Origin: Narthecium ossifragum
Lineage: Eukaryota > Streptophyta > Magnoliopsida > Dioscoreales > Nartheciaceae
Length of the DNA: 64,000 nucleotides
Reading direction: 5' to 3'
Assembly: GCA_963920575.1 (NCBI GenBank)
Contig: OY986967.1
Span: 18,208,094-18,272,093, forward strand
Shown one piece after another: positions 31,861 through 42,162 of the stretch (its first letter is position 1; every line of letters begins with the position of its first letter). Below the pieces are notes generated by a model. The model was not told where the DNA came from and ran no database searches. It saw only the letters and a list, made by a program, of their open reading frames with translations. The position numbers were made by a program, and so were the translations under genes.

Positions 31861-33649
31861 TGATGAGTCACAAAATATGCATAATTCACCCATTCAACTT
31901 GGGTTTGTTAGCTCTCAAGCAATGCATTTCTAATATCTTTTCATGTTATTTCAGGTACAAGAGTTTTCAAAGAGAGTTGCATCGATTCCGGGCTTAAAAG
32001 ACATAAATTGCACAAAATCTGCCATATTCGGATTGAACCAGACCCAGTCTGAATTGAATCCAGACCAGACCCAGTCTGGATGGATCCAGACTTGATCCAG
32101 ACCCAGTATGGATGGATCCAGAATATTTGGATCGATCCAAACCTATTCCGGATCGATCCAACCCAGTTTGGATCGATCCAAACTTATTCCGGATCGATCC
32201 AAACTGGTTTGGATCGATCCAAAACCCTTTCCAGAGACTAGTTTTGCAGTTTTACACATCGGATCGATCCAAACCTTTAATGTATCGATCCAGAATATTC
32301 GGATCGATCCGAACCAGTCTAGATCGATCCAAAACCCTTTCCAGGGAGCCATGACTCTCTGTTACACATTGGATTGATCCAAACTCATATTGGATCTATC
32401 CAAGCCGTTAGAAACTCAAATTTTGACATCTTGGATCCATCCAAACCTATTTTGGATCGATCCAAGACCGGCTGACGGGTAAAAATGGACGGTTCAGATC
32501 TAATCCGAGGGTCCACGACTTGGGGCCTATAAATAGGGGTTTTGGCTCTTATTTTAAGGATATTTTTCCCTCCTTTCTCCAGCCCTTCTTCAGCCTTCTC
32601 CCCTCCCTTAACTCTTGAGATTTCTCCTCTAAATCTTAAGGACTTAGGGCTCCAAGGGTGGATTTTTATGGAGAAGATGGGTCAAGCCTCCTCTTCCATG
32701 GATCTCCCACCTAAGATGAGTAGCTAAACTACTTCTCCTTGGGAATTCCTTGATGTTTTAGGGTTTGTTTCTTAGATTTCTCTTTTGTTTCTTGATGTAA
32801 TGATTCTTTTGAGATGACTTTTGTATGAATTCACATGTAATTCCATATTTTTTTAATGAAATCCATTGTTGGAATGCCTCTTCTTGCATATGATTGTTTG
32901 AGAATTAGATGCTTGATATGTGTTTGCTTGAATTCCTGAAAGAAGAGGTCATACTAGAATCATGGCCAACTCTCTTGGAGGTGTTTGCTTGAATTCCTCA
33001 AAGAAAAGGCCATGCTAGAACCATGACCAACTCTCTTGGAGGTTTGTGGATCTTAAGATAAGATCTTGAGGTGCTAGAACCACCCTATTCTTATCTTAGA
33101 TGTGGAATTGGATTAATGTATTAAAGCCACTCAGTCCAATACCTTATTCATACAAAACCTAGATTTGTTTTCCGATAATTTGACCTTAAGCCGGCAATTG
33201 TTGAGTGATGATCGAATTAAAGCCTCGATCATGAATCTAACCTTGTAATACATGCGATAAGGTGATTCTAACCTGACACCTCATTAGCGGTGAGCGATAT
33301 TAATCCTACGCTCATCGACCTTTGATGATTGGTTGTCTCAATAGATGTCATTCATCTCAATTCATAGAGAAAATATTTAGACCCTAATTCGGATTGGAAT
33401 TCCCTAGGACTTCTTCCTCGATAATTTTTAGCCTTAATTGCTTTTAGAGTATTTTAGTTAGAAAACTCAAATAATCAATCTAATTGTTTTCAACTATTGT
33501 AGAGATTATATCCCATTTACTAATTCAACCATCCAATTCCTTGAGGATTTGATCCGTGCTTCCACTAACTACGTTGTAGTTAATTAGTAGTCCGGTAAAT
33601 TGTTTTGATCGCCTTTGACATACTTAACGACACATTTCAAGGCGCGCCA
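31861..33649 (+). repeat. 5' LTR of the gag-only element
   Basis: TGATGAGTCAC...GGCGCGCCA, 1789 bp, directly followed by a tRNA-Asp primer site. It carries about nine GATCGATCC palindromes at 32130-32465, alternating with (A)CCCAGTCTGGAT units at 32040-32115. A TATAAATAGGGG TATA-like motif at 32526 fits an LTR promoter. 32930-33050 contains a tandem duplication of about 65 bp (GTGTTTGCTTGAATTCCT). Confidence 0.75.
32524..32540 (+). promoter_or_regulatory. Putative LTR TATA box
   Basis: GCCTATAAATAGGGG lies downstream of the palindrome array and upstream of a pyrimidine-rich leader, the usual layout of a U3/R boundary. Inference from motif and position. Confidence 0.45.
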
Positions 33650-33653
33650 AAAA

Positions 33654-33671
33654 TGGCGCCGTTGCCGGGGA
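33654..33671 (+). other. Primer-binding site, tRNA-Asp type
   Basis: TGGCGCCGTTGCCGGGGA, the tRNA-Asp complement used by Athila/Tat-lineage gypsy elements, five bases after the 5' LTR end. Confidence 0.85.
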
Positions 33672-33898
33672 ATTAGATTAGTTGAATTACCTACTTGATA
33701 TAACTCTCTACGATTAGTTTTTCTTTTCTTTTCTTATAAAAAAAATTAAAAAGAATGATTTTTGCTTACATTGCCATATCTTTGCCTTGATAGGAAGACA
33801 TCACCGTTAAGAGAATCAACGATCTACGAAGACGACGGAAGTCGCATTCTTCGACCCGCCCATTGTAAAGTATCTCTATCTTTTGGCGTGATCATTGA

Positions 33899-34261
33899 TT
33901 GTTATATATGACCGAAGATTCATTTTACTTTGATTGGCAATATCAAGGTTACTACCCTCCTAATGATCAACCTTATTATATAAACACATCGGCCTATGAT
34001 TTTGGACCTATATTTCCACCGCCGCATCCTTCTCAACCTTATCATTGGTATGAGCCACCCCTTTCCCCTCCACCACAAGCACAAAAAGATCCAGCTTTAA
34101 TGGAAAGATTACTTAAGGCATTTGAAACTTTTGAGGAGCATAGCCAACTTATACATTCTCACTCACAATCATTAGCCAATCTAGAAATCCAAGTTGGACA
34201 ACTAGCTTCTTCAATTGATTCATATTACGATGAGGTTGATGAGCGTGAGAATGAGTTAATG
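33899..34261 (+). pseudogene. Gag-like ORF of the gag-only element, first part
   Basis: Codes a tyrosine- and proline-rich segment (FDWQYQGYYPPNDQPYY, HWYEPPLSPPP) followed by a short coiled-coil-like region with SLANLEIQVGQLASSI, a motif common just after the gag core in Athila/Tat polyproteins. No retrotransposon_gag core domain and no zinc knuckle are present. The frame is cut at 34261 by an LTR insertion and resumes in phase at 47212. The first ATG at 33899 or the one at 33908 could be the start. Confidence 0.65.
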
Positions 34262-35092
34262 TGTGAGGACCCGTACCTCCAACCCGGTCCGACCGCGTTT
34301 GGTCGAGGGTCTTGTTTGTGGTTTGGCTCGATTGGCCTTGGTATACGATCGGTTGATCGCATCACTGTTTTTGACCCCAAGCGCATTTTGGTAAATATGC
34401 TCCCTGGTGGTCAGTTTCACACCCGCGTTACACACATGGCCATGGATTGATGTATGTGTTTGATTAGAATCTTAAGGGTGCGTTCGATCGGAAGATCAGA
34501 ACTCGATCGGGAGAGATCGAATCGGACGGTTGTGATCGATTCCAGCTTTCTATTTAAACCCTTCTTTTCTCTCTCTCATGGCTTCTCCTTTCTTCTCCTG
34601 CCGTTCTCTCTTCCTCTCTCCCCAACCGGCTGTGCTAGGGCTTCGGGGCGCGGCGTTCGAGGATCGGTTCTTGGCGATGAGACGTGGGGGATGCGTGGAG
34701 GAGCTGCTCTGCTTGTTCAAGTAGGTGTTTCTACCTTGATCTTATGATCGAGTTCTCCTAAGATAGGTTTTATGTGCTTTCGCTGTAGGAGTACATGTTA
34801 TAATGTTATGTAGCTTATAGCACATGTGTTGTGGCTTGTTTCAAGTATTCATACCTTGCGATTTCCGTATTTTAACGGCTTGTTTCCGTATTATCGTCAT
34901 TTTGTCGGTTTTCGACCGTTTTGACCTAAATAGGAGATTTAACCATCAAAATCGTGATTTCTTCGCACCATTGGCTTCCCTATTATTGATTATGCTTGCT
35001 TGCAAAGTTTCATCAACTTCCAACTTGATTTGATCATTCAAATCCAAGAAATTGGATTTCCAGCACTGTTCTCATGAACTGTGCATTAGGCT

Positions 35093-35455
35093 CGACGGTC
35101 GATCGGTAGATAGACCATCAAGCGTTGATACATTTCTTCTGGGCCTAACGGTGGACTGTCGCATCGTCCGTCAGGCTCTGTTGCATTTTTGGTCTCCCAG
35201 GGTCGATGCTCGGATCGACCACGGGATCTTCTCTTTTTCCATTTTGCCTCATGGTCGACAGTCGGATCGACCGTCGCATCGACCGTCAGGCTCTGTCTCT
35301 ATTTTGGCTTCCCAGGGTCGATGTACCGATCGACCGTCGCCTTTGTGTTTTTCCTCTCTTTGGTCTCACGGTCGACCGTCGGATCGACCGTGACATCTAC
35401 CGTGGCCTCATGGTCGACCGTTGGATCGACCGTCGCATCGACCGTGAGCCCTTAA
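35093..35455. repeat. CGGTCGAC / TCGACCGTC array, second copy
   Basis: Same layout as 22325-22705 with point differences in the palindromes and different spacing, in the equivalent place of a sister LTR. Confidence 0.85.
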
Positions 35456-36603
35456 ACACTGTTTCTTGGCCTTTCTTAAATGGATTTCGTTTGTGATAAG
35501 TATTTATGCATGTTGGGATGCATGCACGTTGTTTTCATGGAGTTTTTAAGGGATTTCTATTGAAATGGAGGATTGAATCGCGGACTTATCCCTTTTGGTC
35601 GAATTGTGGTTTTATTTGCATTGAATACTTGGTTTGATAAGTAGTTAAATGCTCTTTTGGTTGCCTAGCCATTAGCTAGCAATGAGTGCTAGCTAATGTG
35701 GAATTGTGGAACCTTAGCCTGTTGCCGGCGAGTGCCGAGGGCTATTGTATAAATGTTGGCCAGTTACCTGCGGGGTAACTGTGGAACCTTAGTCTGTCAG
35801 GTACAAGAGAGCACTGAAGACTATTGTATATTTGTGTTTATCTCTTTGTGCTAATCATTATTTGGTTAGTATATGTCGCGCCCCGACCCGCGTAGGCCCA
35901 ACCGGGCCGGGCAACGCGAACCGGAACCTAACCTACTGCGGAAATTTTGGCGAGGTTTCCCTCTAATCGTAGTGGTTACCCTAGCAATCACAACCATTTT
36001 GTATTATACAAATATTACAAACTTCAAAGATTGAAACTGGATATTTATATACAATCCTCAAATAGGGAAATTATACATTTATCACTCCCGTAGGAGACTA
36101 TCTATAACAAAAGGTGTAAAACTGTAAGATCGCCACCTCTCAAGCACCGCCAGACGACGCCACGTCACCAAACACCGGCCCGGTAGGGGCGACTGAAGAA
36201 GAGCTAGCGCCAGCACCTGCAAAACGCAGCCCGGGTAGGAGTGAGCACTAAGCTCAGCAGGGACATTACACTCCGACACTCATAAGGGAGGGAACACAAC
36301 TGTGTCGCCCCCAAGTCTATCCTAGGTGTATACAAGGGTCCCATAACCCTACCGGAAGTCCGTGAACGCAGGCCCAAAACACTGCAACTCTCAACAGGAC
36401 ACAGAACACCGTTTGGCGGGCCAGGACACCGCTGGGCAGGCACTCCTCCTCCCAAGAGTTTAGGAACACCGGACTCCGGCTACACTTCGGATACAACTTG
36501 AAGTCGACGCGACCTCTAAACATCGAACAATCATGTATTCAGGTCAAACTAACCCTATCATCGAAAACGACTGAATACTACAAATCGAGTCCTAGACCAA
36601 GCT

Positions 36604-37225
36604 TGTGAGGACCTGTCCCACTACCCCTGTGGCTCGCTGTAGACCGCAAGGACAATTTGGTAAATTGCACTTTGTTGATTTGTTTCACACCCGCGTGTGC
36701 ACACACTGGCCTTGTATGTGTTCGTGTTTGTTTAGAATGGCTAGGTGAACCCGAGATCGGAAGATCTGAGCTTGGGCTTGTGTTTTAGCCCAAGTTTGCC
36801 TTTCTGAGTAAAGGAGATCGATATGGATGGCTAGGGAGATCGATCTGGATTGTAAAAGAAGATCGATCTCGATTGCAAAGGAGATCGATCTCACATGCCT
36901 TGGAGATCGATCATGCTCGAGTCGGTGCTTTCTTTCTCTTTCGCGAGGACGGCCGTCGCTCTCCCCTGTCAGAGAGGGAAGACTTCCCCTCCCTTTCCCC
37001 CAGCTTTTCCCCGTTTTCCCGGCTTTCCCCAGGCTTTTCCTTCCTTTTCTTTCCTTCCCTTCCCTTCTCTTCTTCTTCCTTCCTTCTCTCTTTCCCGCGG
37101 TGCTTTGTTTCTTCCCTTCTCCGCCGGCGAACTTCTTCTCCTCCCTTCTCCCTCCTCCGGCCATCTTTTCCGGCGTTCTAAGGCTCGTTGGATTCGTGAC
37201 AACGAGAGGAAGATCCCTGAAGTGG
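36604..37225 (+). repeat. 5' LTR, 3' three-quarters deleted
   Basis: Aligns with 42163-42805 and then stops at GATCCCTGAAGTGG; the following roughly 1.77 kb of the LTR is absent and the leader begins at once. Substitutions are concentrated in the first 75 bp. It has four GATCGATC sites against five in the sister LTR, the difference being one 21-bp unit. Confidence 0.9.
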
Positions 37226-37235
37226 GTTAGTTCTA

Positions 37236-37250
37236 TGTATCAGAGCATAG
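37236..37250 (+). other. Degenerate tRNA-Met-type primer-binding site
   Basis: TGTATCAGAGCATAGG resembles the TGGTATCAGAGC site of many plant retrotransposons with one base missing. The reverse relative at 52687-52706 has the standard form, and the leaders after both sites align (for example TCTAGAACATCC at 37318 and, reverse, 52610). Confidence 0.6.
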
Positions 37251-37431
37251 GTTGTAGATCCCAGGGTTTAGGATCAGGATTCGGTTGAGTTGAGCGTGGA
37301 ATGGGTTAGTTCTATGTCTAGAACATCCGTGCATGCTCCTTTTGATGTGTTATGCTTTTTCGCTTTATGTTGTGCTGCTTTGTCTTGGGTTTCTTACGAG
37401 TGAACGCTCGTTGTCGTTGGTGATTGCACAG

Positions 37432-39015
37432 ATGTCGAGAGCTCGAGTCCGACCTACGGTTGTTGGTCGAGGTGGGGCACGATCTGGTCGGCCCGCCCGA
37501 CCAGACGGGGTAGCACCTGTCAGGACGGTCAGAGCTCGTCGAACTGAACCATCACCAGCGACGGTTGCGGTCGCACGGGAGGAGGCTCCTCTCGCCGAGG
37601 AGGGGGTCCTTGCTCCGGTCGACGGGCGGGCCGCGGCAGCGGTCTTGATGGACTTCCAGCTGCTGAACCCGCCTAGGTTCAGCGGTGAGACTGGAGATCC
37701 GACCACGGCAGACAGCTGGCTCCGAGGAGTCACGCGCGTTCTCGACGCTCTCTTCGTCGGGGATGACCGGATCCGAGTCACCCTCTCGGCGTTCCAGCTT
37801 GATGGTGACGCCCTTGACTGGTGGTGCACTGCCCAGCACACCAGTGACGAAGAGGAGCCCACGTGGGAGGAGTTCAGGGCGTTGTTCTTGGACGCGTACT
37901 TCCCGGAGAGTACGCGTGACGCCCTGTGTCGCGAGTACCAGTCTCTCCTGCAGGGTACTCGCACTGTTCAGCAGTATGCCAACCGGTTCACGCACTTGGT
38001 CCGTTTCGCGGGGGCAGTGGCAGCAGATCCAGTGGCCAGGGCACGGCAGTTTGAGTGGGGTCTTCGTTCAGAGATCAGGCGCCAGACGTGTTCCCACCGC
38101 TTCCAGACGTACGCAGCAGTTCTGAACTGCGCCTTAGTTGTGGAGGCGCAGTCGCAGGACGAGAGACGCCGGGCAGTTCCACCGGCAGTCTCTACCAGCT
38201 CACAGCAGCAGCGACCCCAGGGCAGAGGGGGGTTCGGTAGGGGGCAGCCGTGGCGTCAGCGGCCCTTTCAGAGGCGGCCGCAGCGTGCACCGCAGTACCA
38301 GCAGCCACTACCAAGCCCACCAGCCCCGTTTCTACTGACGGCCAGGCCATCTGGGCAGGCTTCGTCAGGGGGGGACCAGGGACGACAGCCGGGCGCGTCA
38401 GTCACTTGCTACCTGTGCGGGCAGCCGGGGCACTACCGTAGAGACTGCACTTCGCGGGGAGCGCAGAGCGCTATGCCGCAAGGCAGTAGAGGCGGAGGGT
38501 CTGGTGCCTGGCAGGGGAGCGGGGGTGGACGTGAGCTGGGGCGTCCCAGAGGCAGAGGTGGCCAGCGGGGGCAGGTGTTTGCCCTCCCAGTTTGCGAGCG
38601 GCAGGACACCGTCCAGCTGTATCAGCCGCCACCACAGTACCAGCTGCCGCAGCAGTACCAGCAGGCAGCGGCAGAGCCAACCGTCCTCAGAGGTATCTTT
38701 CAGCTTTCTAGTTCCTTAGTAGATATGCTGATAGACTCTGGGGCGTCTCATTCCTATATTGCTAGCATATGTGTGGCATCGCTAGGATTAGAGACGAGTT
38801 GGCTAGAGGTGGCACAGTCTGTAGATTCACCGATCGGAGGCATAGTCAGGGTAGACCGGGTCTGTCGTTCTTGTTGTTTGGAGGTTGGAGACCTCCGTGT
38901 CTGTCTAGACCTGCGGGTGCTAGACATGACAGGCTTCGATGTAATACTCGGTATGGACTGGTTAGCAGCATACCGAGCTATCATCGACTGTGGTCGCCGG
39001 AGGGTGGTCGCTTGA
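37432..39015 (+). CDS. Gag-protease part of the gypsy polyprotein (ends at a premature TGA)
   Basis: Structural capsid protein plus aspartic protease. The start MSRARVRP at 37432 was preferred over the upstream in-frame ATG at 37333, since the 33 residues before it are hydrophobic and unlike gag, and a relative at 52504 (minus) starts MARKRVGP in the same position. Arg/Pro-rich N-terminus to about residue 60; retrotransposon gag core about 95-240 (LDGDALDWW, FRALFLDAYFPES); low-complexity Gln/Gly/Arg linker; CCHC knuckle CYLCGQPGHYRRDC at about residue 327; RNA-binding RGRGG region; protease active site IDSGASHSY at about 438. The frame ends at TGA 39013-39015 inside the protease domain but continues in phase afterwards. 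GC-rich codons unlike the AT-rich gag-only elements nearby. Confidence 0.92.
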   Translation: MSRARVRPTVVGRGGARSGRPARPDGVAPVRTVRARRTEPSPATVAVAREEAPLAEEGVLAPVDGRAAAAVLMDFQLLNPPRFSGETGDPTTADSWLRGVTRVLDALFVGDDRIRVTLSAFQLDGDALDWWCTAQHTSDEEEPTWEEFRALFLDAYFPESTRDALCREYQSLLQGTRTVQQYANRFTHLVRFAGAVAADPVARARQFEWGLRSEIRRQTCSHRFQTYAAVLNCALVVEAQSQDERRRAVPPAVSTSSQQQRPQGRGGFGRGQPWRQRPFQRRPQRAPQYQQPLPSPPAPFLLTARPSGQASSGGDQGRQPGASVTCYLCGQPGHYRRDCTSRGAQSAMPQGSRGGGSGAWQGSGGGRELGRPRGRGGQRGQVFALPVCERQDTVQLYQPPPQYQLPQQYQQAAAEPTVLRGIFQLSSSLVDMLIDSGASHSYIASICVASLGLETSWLEVAQSVDSPIGGIVRVDRVCRSCCLEVGDLRVCLDLRVLDMTGFDVILGMDWLAAYRAIIDCGRRRVVA

Positions 39016-39420
39016 ACACCCGACGGGACACAGTTTGTGTTGTTGGGGGATCGGTTTTCAGCCGATTCCTTCGCTTGTGGTGTAGGGAGGCGTGGCAGCG
39101 AGCTTTCAGCCTTGCTGGCCAGCCTGTCCCTATTTGGGTCAGAGGGAGTGCAGCAGAGCAGTTTCCCCAGGATCGTGTGCGACTACACCGATGTGTTTCC
39201 CGAGGTGTTGCCCGGGCTTCCACCGCCCAGAGAAGTCGATTTTGAGATCGACCTGGTACCGGGTACCGCACCGATCTCTCTCCCAGCTTTCAGGATGGCA
39301 CCAGCAGAGCAGAGTGAGTTGAGGACTCAGCTAGACGAGCTTACCAGCAGAGGTTTCATCCGTCCCAGCATGTCTCCCTGGGGGCGCCAGTGTTGTTCGC
39401 AAAGAAGAAGGACGGTACCC
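39013..39420 (+). pseudogene. Protease-RT linker, bounded by a TGA and a frameshift
   Basis: In phase with gag after the TGA at 39013. It holds the linker LLGDRFSADSFACG, then YTDVFPEVLPGLPPPREVDF and [18 protein letters not shown], the standard stretch before the gypsy RT. At about 39380 a G run is one base out of register with the RT frame, so translation in this frame ends in unrelated residues at 39435. Confidence 0.85.
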
Positions 39421-41381
39421 TTCGACTTTGCATAGACTACAGGCGGCTCAACAGGGTGACGGTGAAGAATCGGTATCCGATGCCGAGGATCGACGACCTG
39501 TTTGACCAGTTGCGACGATCTTCAGTGTTCTCGAAGATCGACCTCCGCACCGGCTACCACCAGTTGAGGGTTCGGGATTGCGACATCCCGAAGACGGCTT
39601 TTCGGACTCGATACGGCCTGTACGAGTTCGTGGTGATGCCGTTTGGGCTGACGAACGCACCAGCAGTGTTCATGGATCTCATGCAGAGGATCTTCCGGCC
39701 TTTCCTAGACGAGTTCATGGTGGTGTTCGTCGACGACATCCTTATCTACTCCCGGTCAGAGGCGGAGCATGAGCGACACTTGGCGACAGTGTTGCAGCTA
39801 CTTCGGGAGCATCGCCTTTATGCCAAGGCTTCGAAGTGCGAGTTCTGGCTTGCACAGGTGGGATTCCTTGGACACGTGGTGTCGGCAGCAGGGATCTCAG
39901 TTGACCCGGCCAAGGTCGAGGCAGTGGTGCAGTGGCAGAGACCGAGGATAGTGTTCGAGGTCCGTAGCTTCTTGGGCCTGGCGGGTTACTACAGGCGGTT
40001 CGTGCGGGACTCCAGAGTCGCCGGACCGTTGACCAGGCTGACACAGAAGGCCGTCCCATTCGTGTGGGATGATGCTTGTGAGCGAGCCTTCGTGGATCTG
40101 AGGACCAGGTTGACCAGTGCACCAGTACTGATCGTCCCCGAGCGAGGTGTTGGTTACAGTGTTTACTGTGACGCTAGCGGTGAGGGTTTGGGATGTGTCC
40201 TCATGCAGGAGGGGCACGTAGTTTCCTATGGTTCTCGTCTGCTGAAGAACCATGAGAGGAACTATCCTACTCACGACTTGGAGCTGGCAGCGGTGGTCTT
40301 CGCCCTGAAGACCTGGCGTTATTATCTCTATGGTGAGAAGTTCTCAGTCTTCTCGGACCATAAGAGTTTGAGGCACGTTTTCACCCAACGTGACCTCAAC
40401 CTGAGGCAGCGACGCTGGATGGAGCTACTGGAGGACTACGACTTTGCGTTGCATTACCATCCTAGTAAGGCAAATGTCGTAGCAGACGCGCTGAGCAGGC
40501 AGGTGAGAGACACCAGAGCAGCAGTTGCAGGGTTGTCAGCGCGGCAGTGGCAGGCTCTAGAGACGGCGGGCCAGTTGGGGCTCGAGTTTGAGGATCAGGG
40601 ATCCAGCAGCTTCCTCTACGCAGTGCAGAGTATGCCAGCAGTTCTTGCCAGAGTGTTAGAGGCACAGCACATCGACCCAGAGCTCGAGGAGTTACGCACA
40701 TCAGAGGGCGCAGATGGAGACTGGACAGTATCGCCAGACGGAGGGCTACGGTTCCGAGGCAGAGTAGCGGTTCCAGCAGATCCAGTTCTTCGAGATGACG
40801 TCCCACGAGAGTTCCACCACTCTCGCTTTGCAGTTCATCCCGGCGGCACCAAGATGTACCAGGATCTTCGGCGACAGTTCTGGTGGCGCGGGATGAAGAG
40901 GGCAGTGACGGAGTTCGTATCGCGCTGCCTTACATGTCAGAAGGTCAAGGCAGAGCACCAGCGGACTCCGGGGTTACTTCAGCCACTTCCACTAGCTGAG
41001 TGGAAGTGGGAGCACATCACGATGGACTTCGTGACCGGGCTACCGAGATCTCCTAGGGGGAATGACGCGATTTGGGTCATCGTTGATCGATTGACCAAAT
41101 CGGTGCACTTCCTGCCTATGCGGGTGACAGACTCGACCGACAGGTTGGGCAGTTTGTACGTCAGAGAGGTGGTCAGACTACACAGAGTTCCGATTTCTAT
41201 TGTATCAGACCGTGACCCCAGGTTCACCAGCAGGTTCTGGCGAGACTTTCAGGAGGCAGTTGGCACACTCCTGACTTTCAGTACAGCTTTCCATCCGCAG
41301 ACAGACGGGCAGTCAGAGCGGACGATCCAGATCTTGGAGGACATGTTGAGAGCATGTGTCCTCGATGCAGGAGGCAGCTGA
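39390..41381 (+). CDS. RT, RNase H and integrase of the gypsy element (ends at a premature TGA)
   Basis: [22 protein letters not shown] near the start, [34 protein letters not shown] and the catalytic FVDDILIYS at about residue 115. RNase [16 protein letters not shown] (about 255), [19 protein letters not shown] and VVADALSR. Integrase: HHCC zinc finger ([12 protein letters not shown] to [11 protein letters not shown], about 475-520), then the DDE core with [15 protein letters not shown] and the glutamate in GQSERTIQ (about 535-645). The ATG at 39390 is merely the first in frame; the protein would normally be part of the polyprotein. It ends at TGA 41379-41381 where a tryptophan codon is expected from family conservation. 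Confidence 0.94.
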   Translation: MLFAKKKDGTLRLCIDYRRLNRVTVKNRYPMPRIDDLFDQLRRSSVFSKIDLRTGYHQLRVRDCDIPKTAFRTRYGLYEFVVMPFGLTNAPAVFMDLMQRIFRPFLDEFMVVFVDDILIYSRSEAEHERHLATVLQLLREHRLYAKASKCEFWLAQVGFLGHVVSAAGISVDPAKVEAVVQWQRPRIVFEVRSFLGLAGYYRRFVRDSRVAGPLTRLTQKAVPFVWDDACERAFVDLRTRLTSAPVLIVPERGVGYSVYCDASGEGLGCVLMQEGHVVSYGSRLLKNHERNYPTHDLELAAVVFALKTWRYYLYGEKFSVFSDHKSLRHVFTQRDLNLRQRRWMELLEDYDFALHYHPSKANVVADALSRQVRDTRAAVAGLSARQWQALETAGQLGLEFEDQGSSSFLYAVQSMPAVLARVLEAQHIDPELEELRTSEGADGDWTVSPDGGLRFRGRVAVPADPVLRDDVPREFHHSRFAVHPGGTKMYQDLRRQFWWRGMKRAVTEFVSRCLTCQKVKAEHQRTPGLLQPLPLAEWKWEHITMDFVTGLPRSPRGNDAIWVIVDRLTKSVHFLPMRVTDSTDRLGSLYVREVVRLHRVPISIVSDRDPRFTSRFWRDFQEAVGTLLTFSTAFHPQTDGQSERTIQILEDMLRACVLDAGGS

Positions 41382-42089
41382 GAGGAGCACGTTCCCTTGG
41401 TGGACTTCGCCTACAACAACAGCTACCAGTCCAGTCTTGGAGTAGCACCTTTCGAGGCGTTGTATGGTAGGTCGTGTCGTTCGCCAGTATGTTGGACAGA
41501 GATTGGAGAGGCTTCACTCACCGGTCCAGACATCGTCAGGCGGTCGTCAGAGAGGTTAGTGCAGATCAGGCAGAGGCTTCTGACGGCTCAGAGCCGGCAG
41601 AAGAGTTATGCAGATCAGAGGCGACGATCGTTGGAGTTTACAGTCGGCGACCGAGTGTTCTTGCGAGCGTCGCCGTACAGAGGTTCTGTCAGGTTTGACA
41701 GAGGTGGCAAGTTGGCGCCGAGGTTCGTCGGGCCGTTTGAGATTTTAGAGAAGGTCGGCGAGGTAGCTTACCTCCTGGATCTTCCTCAGCACATGTCTGC
41801 TGTGCATTCGACTTTCCATGTGTCGATGCTGAGGAAGTATCACCCAGACCCGTCTCATGTCATCAGGGTGGATGACATTCAGCTTGAGGCAGACGCGAGC
41901 TTTGTTGAGCAAGCTGTTCAGGTACTTGACCGGAGGGATCAGGTTTTGCGGGGCAAGACAATTCCCTTGGTCAAGGTACTGTGGAGGCACAGAGGCACCG
42001 AGGAGATCACTTGGGAGCGCGAGGCGCGCATGCGGCAGGAGTTTTCGCAGTTGTTTTCTTCTCCAGGTACTTCTTGTTCTGTCCTCTAG
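41382..42089 (+). CDS. Integrase C-terminus with chromodomain
   Basis: Continues in phase after the TGA at 41379. Integrase end: VDFAYNNSYQSSLGVAPFEA, YGRSCRSPVCW and the GPY/F-like module (KLAPRFVGPFEILEKVGEVA, VHSTFHVSMLRKYHPD). The last 55 residues (DRRDQVLRGKTIPLVKVLW to the WEREARMRQEFSQLF end) match the short chromodomain of chromoviruses, which steers integration to chromatin marks (family knowledge). Stop TAG at 42087-42089. Confidence 0.9.
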   Translation, partial: EEHVPLVDFAYNNSYQSSLGVAPFEALYGRSCRSPVCWTEIGEASLTGPDIVRRSSERLVQIRQRLLTAQSRQKSYADQRRRSLEFTVGDRVFLRASPYRGSVRFDRGGKLAPRFVGPFEILEKVGEVAYLLDLPQHMSAVHSTFHVSMLRKYHPDPSHVIRVDDIQLEADASFVEQAVQVLDRRDQVLRGKTIPLVKVLWRHRGTEEITWEREARMRQEFSQLFSSPGTSCSVL

Positions 42090-42147
42090 CGTAGCTATTT
42101 TGTTGTTCCGAGCCCTACCCTTATCGAATCTCGGGGCGAGATTTTCT

Positions 42148-42162
42148 TTAAGGGTAATAGGA
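42148..42162 (+). other. Polypurine tract
   Basis: TTTAAGGGTAATAGGA immediately before the 3' LTR start TGTGAGG, in the position of the plus-strand primer. Confidence 0.6.

Noticed and set aside
36685..37288. Frames of 100-190 codons over both LTRs of the gypsy element (also 42244-42903)
   Set aside because: Mirror-strand translations of LTR DNA with no domain and no start context.
37333..37431. Upstream in-frame ATG of gag
   Set aside because: The extra 33 residues are hydrophobic leader translation; the relative at 52504 (minus) starts at the internal methionine and both starts are preceded by a GCAG/ACAG sequence.
37365..38125. Long frames on the minus strand and in a second plus frame over gag
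   Set aside because: Shadows of the GC-rich gag reading frame, which alone has recognisable motifs.
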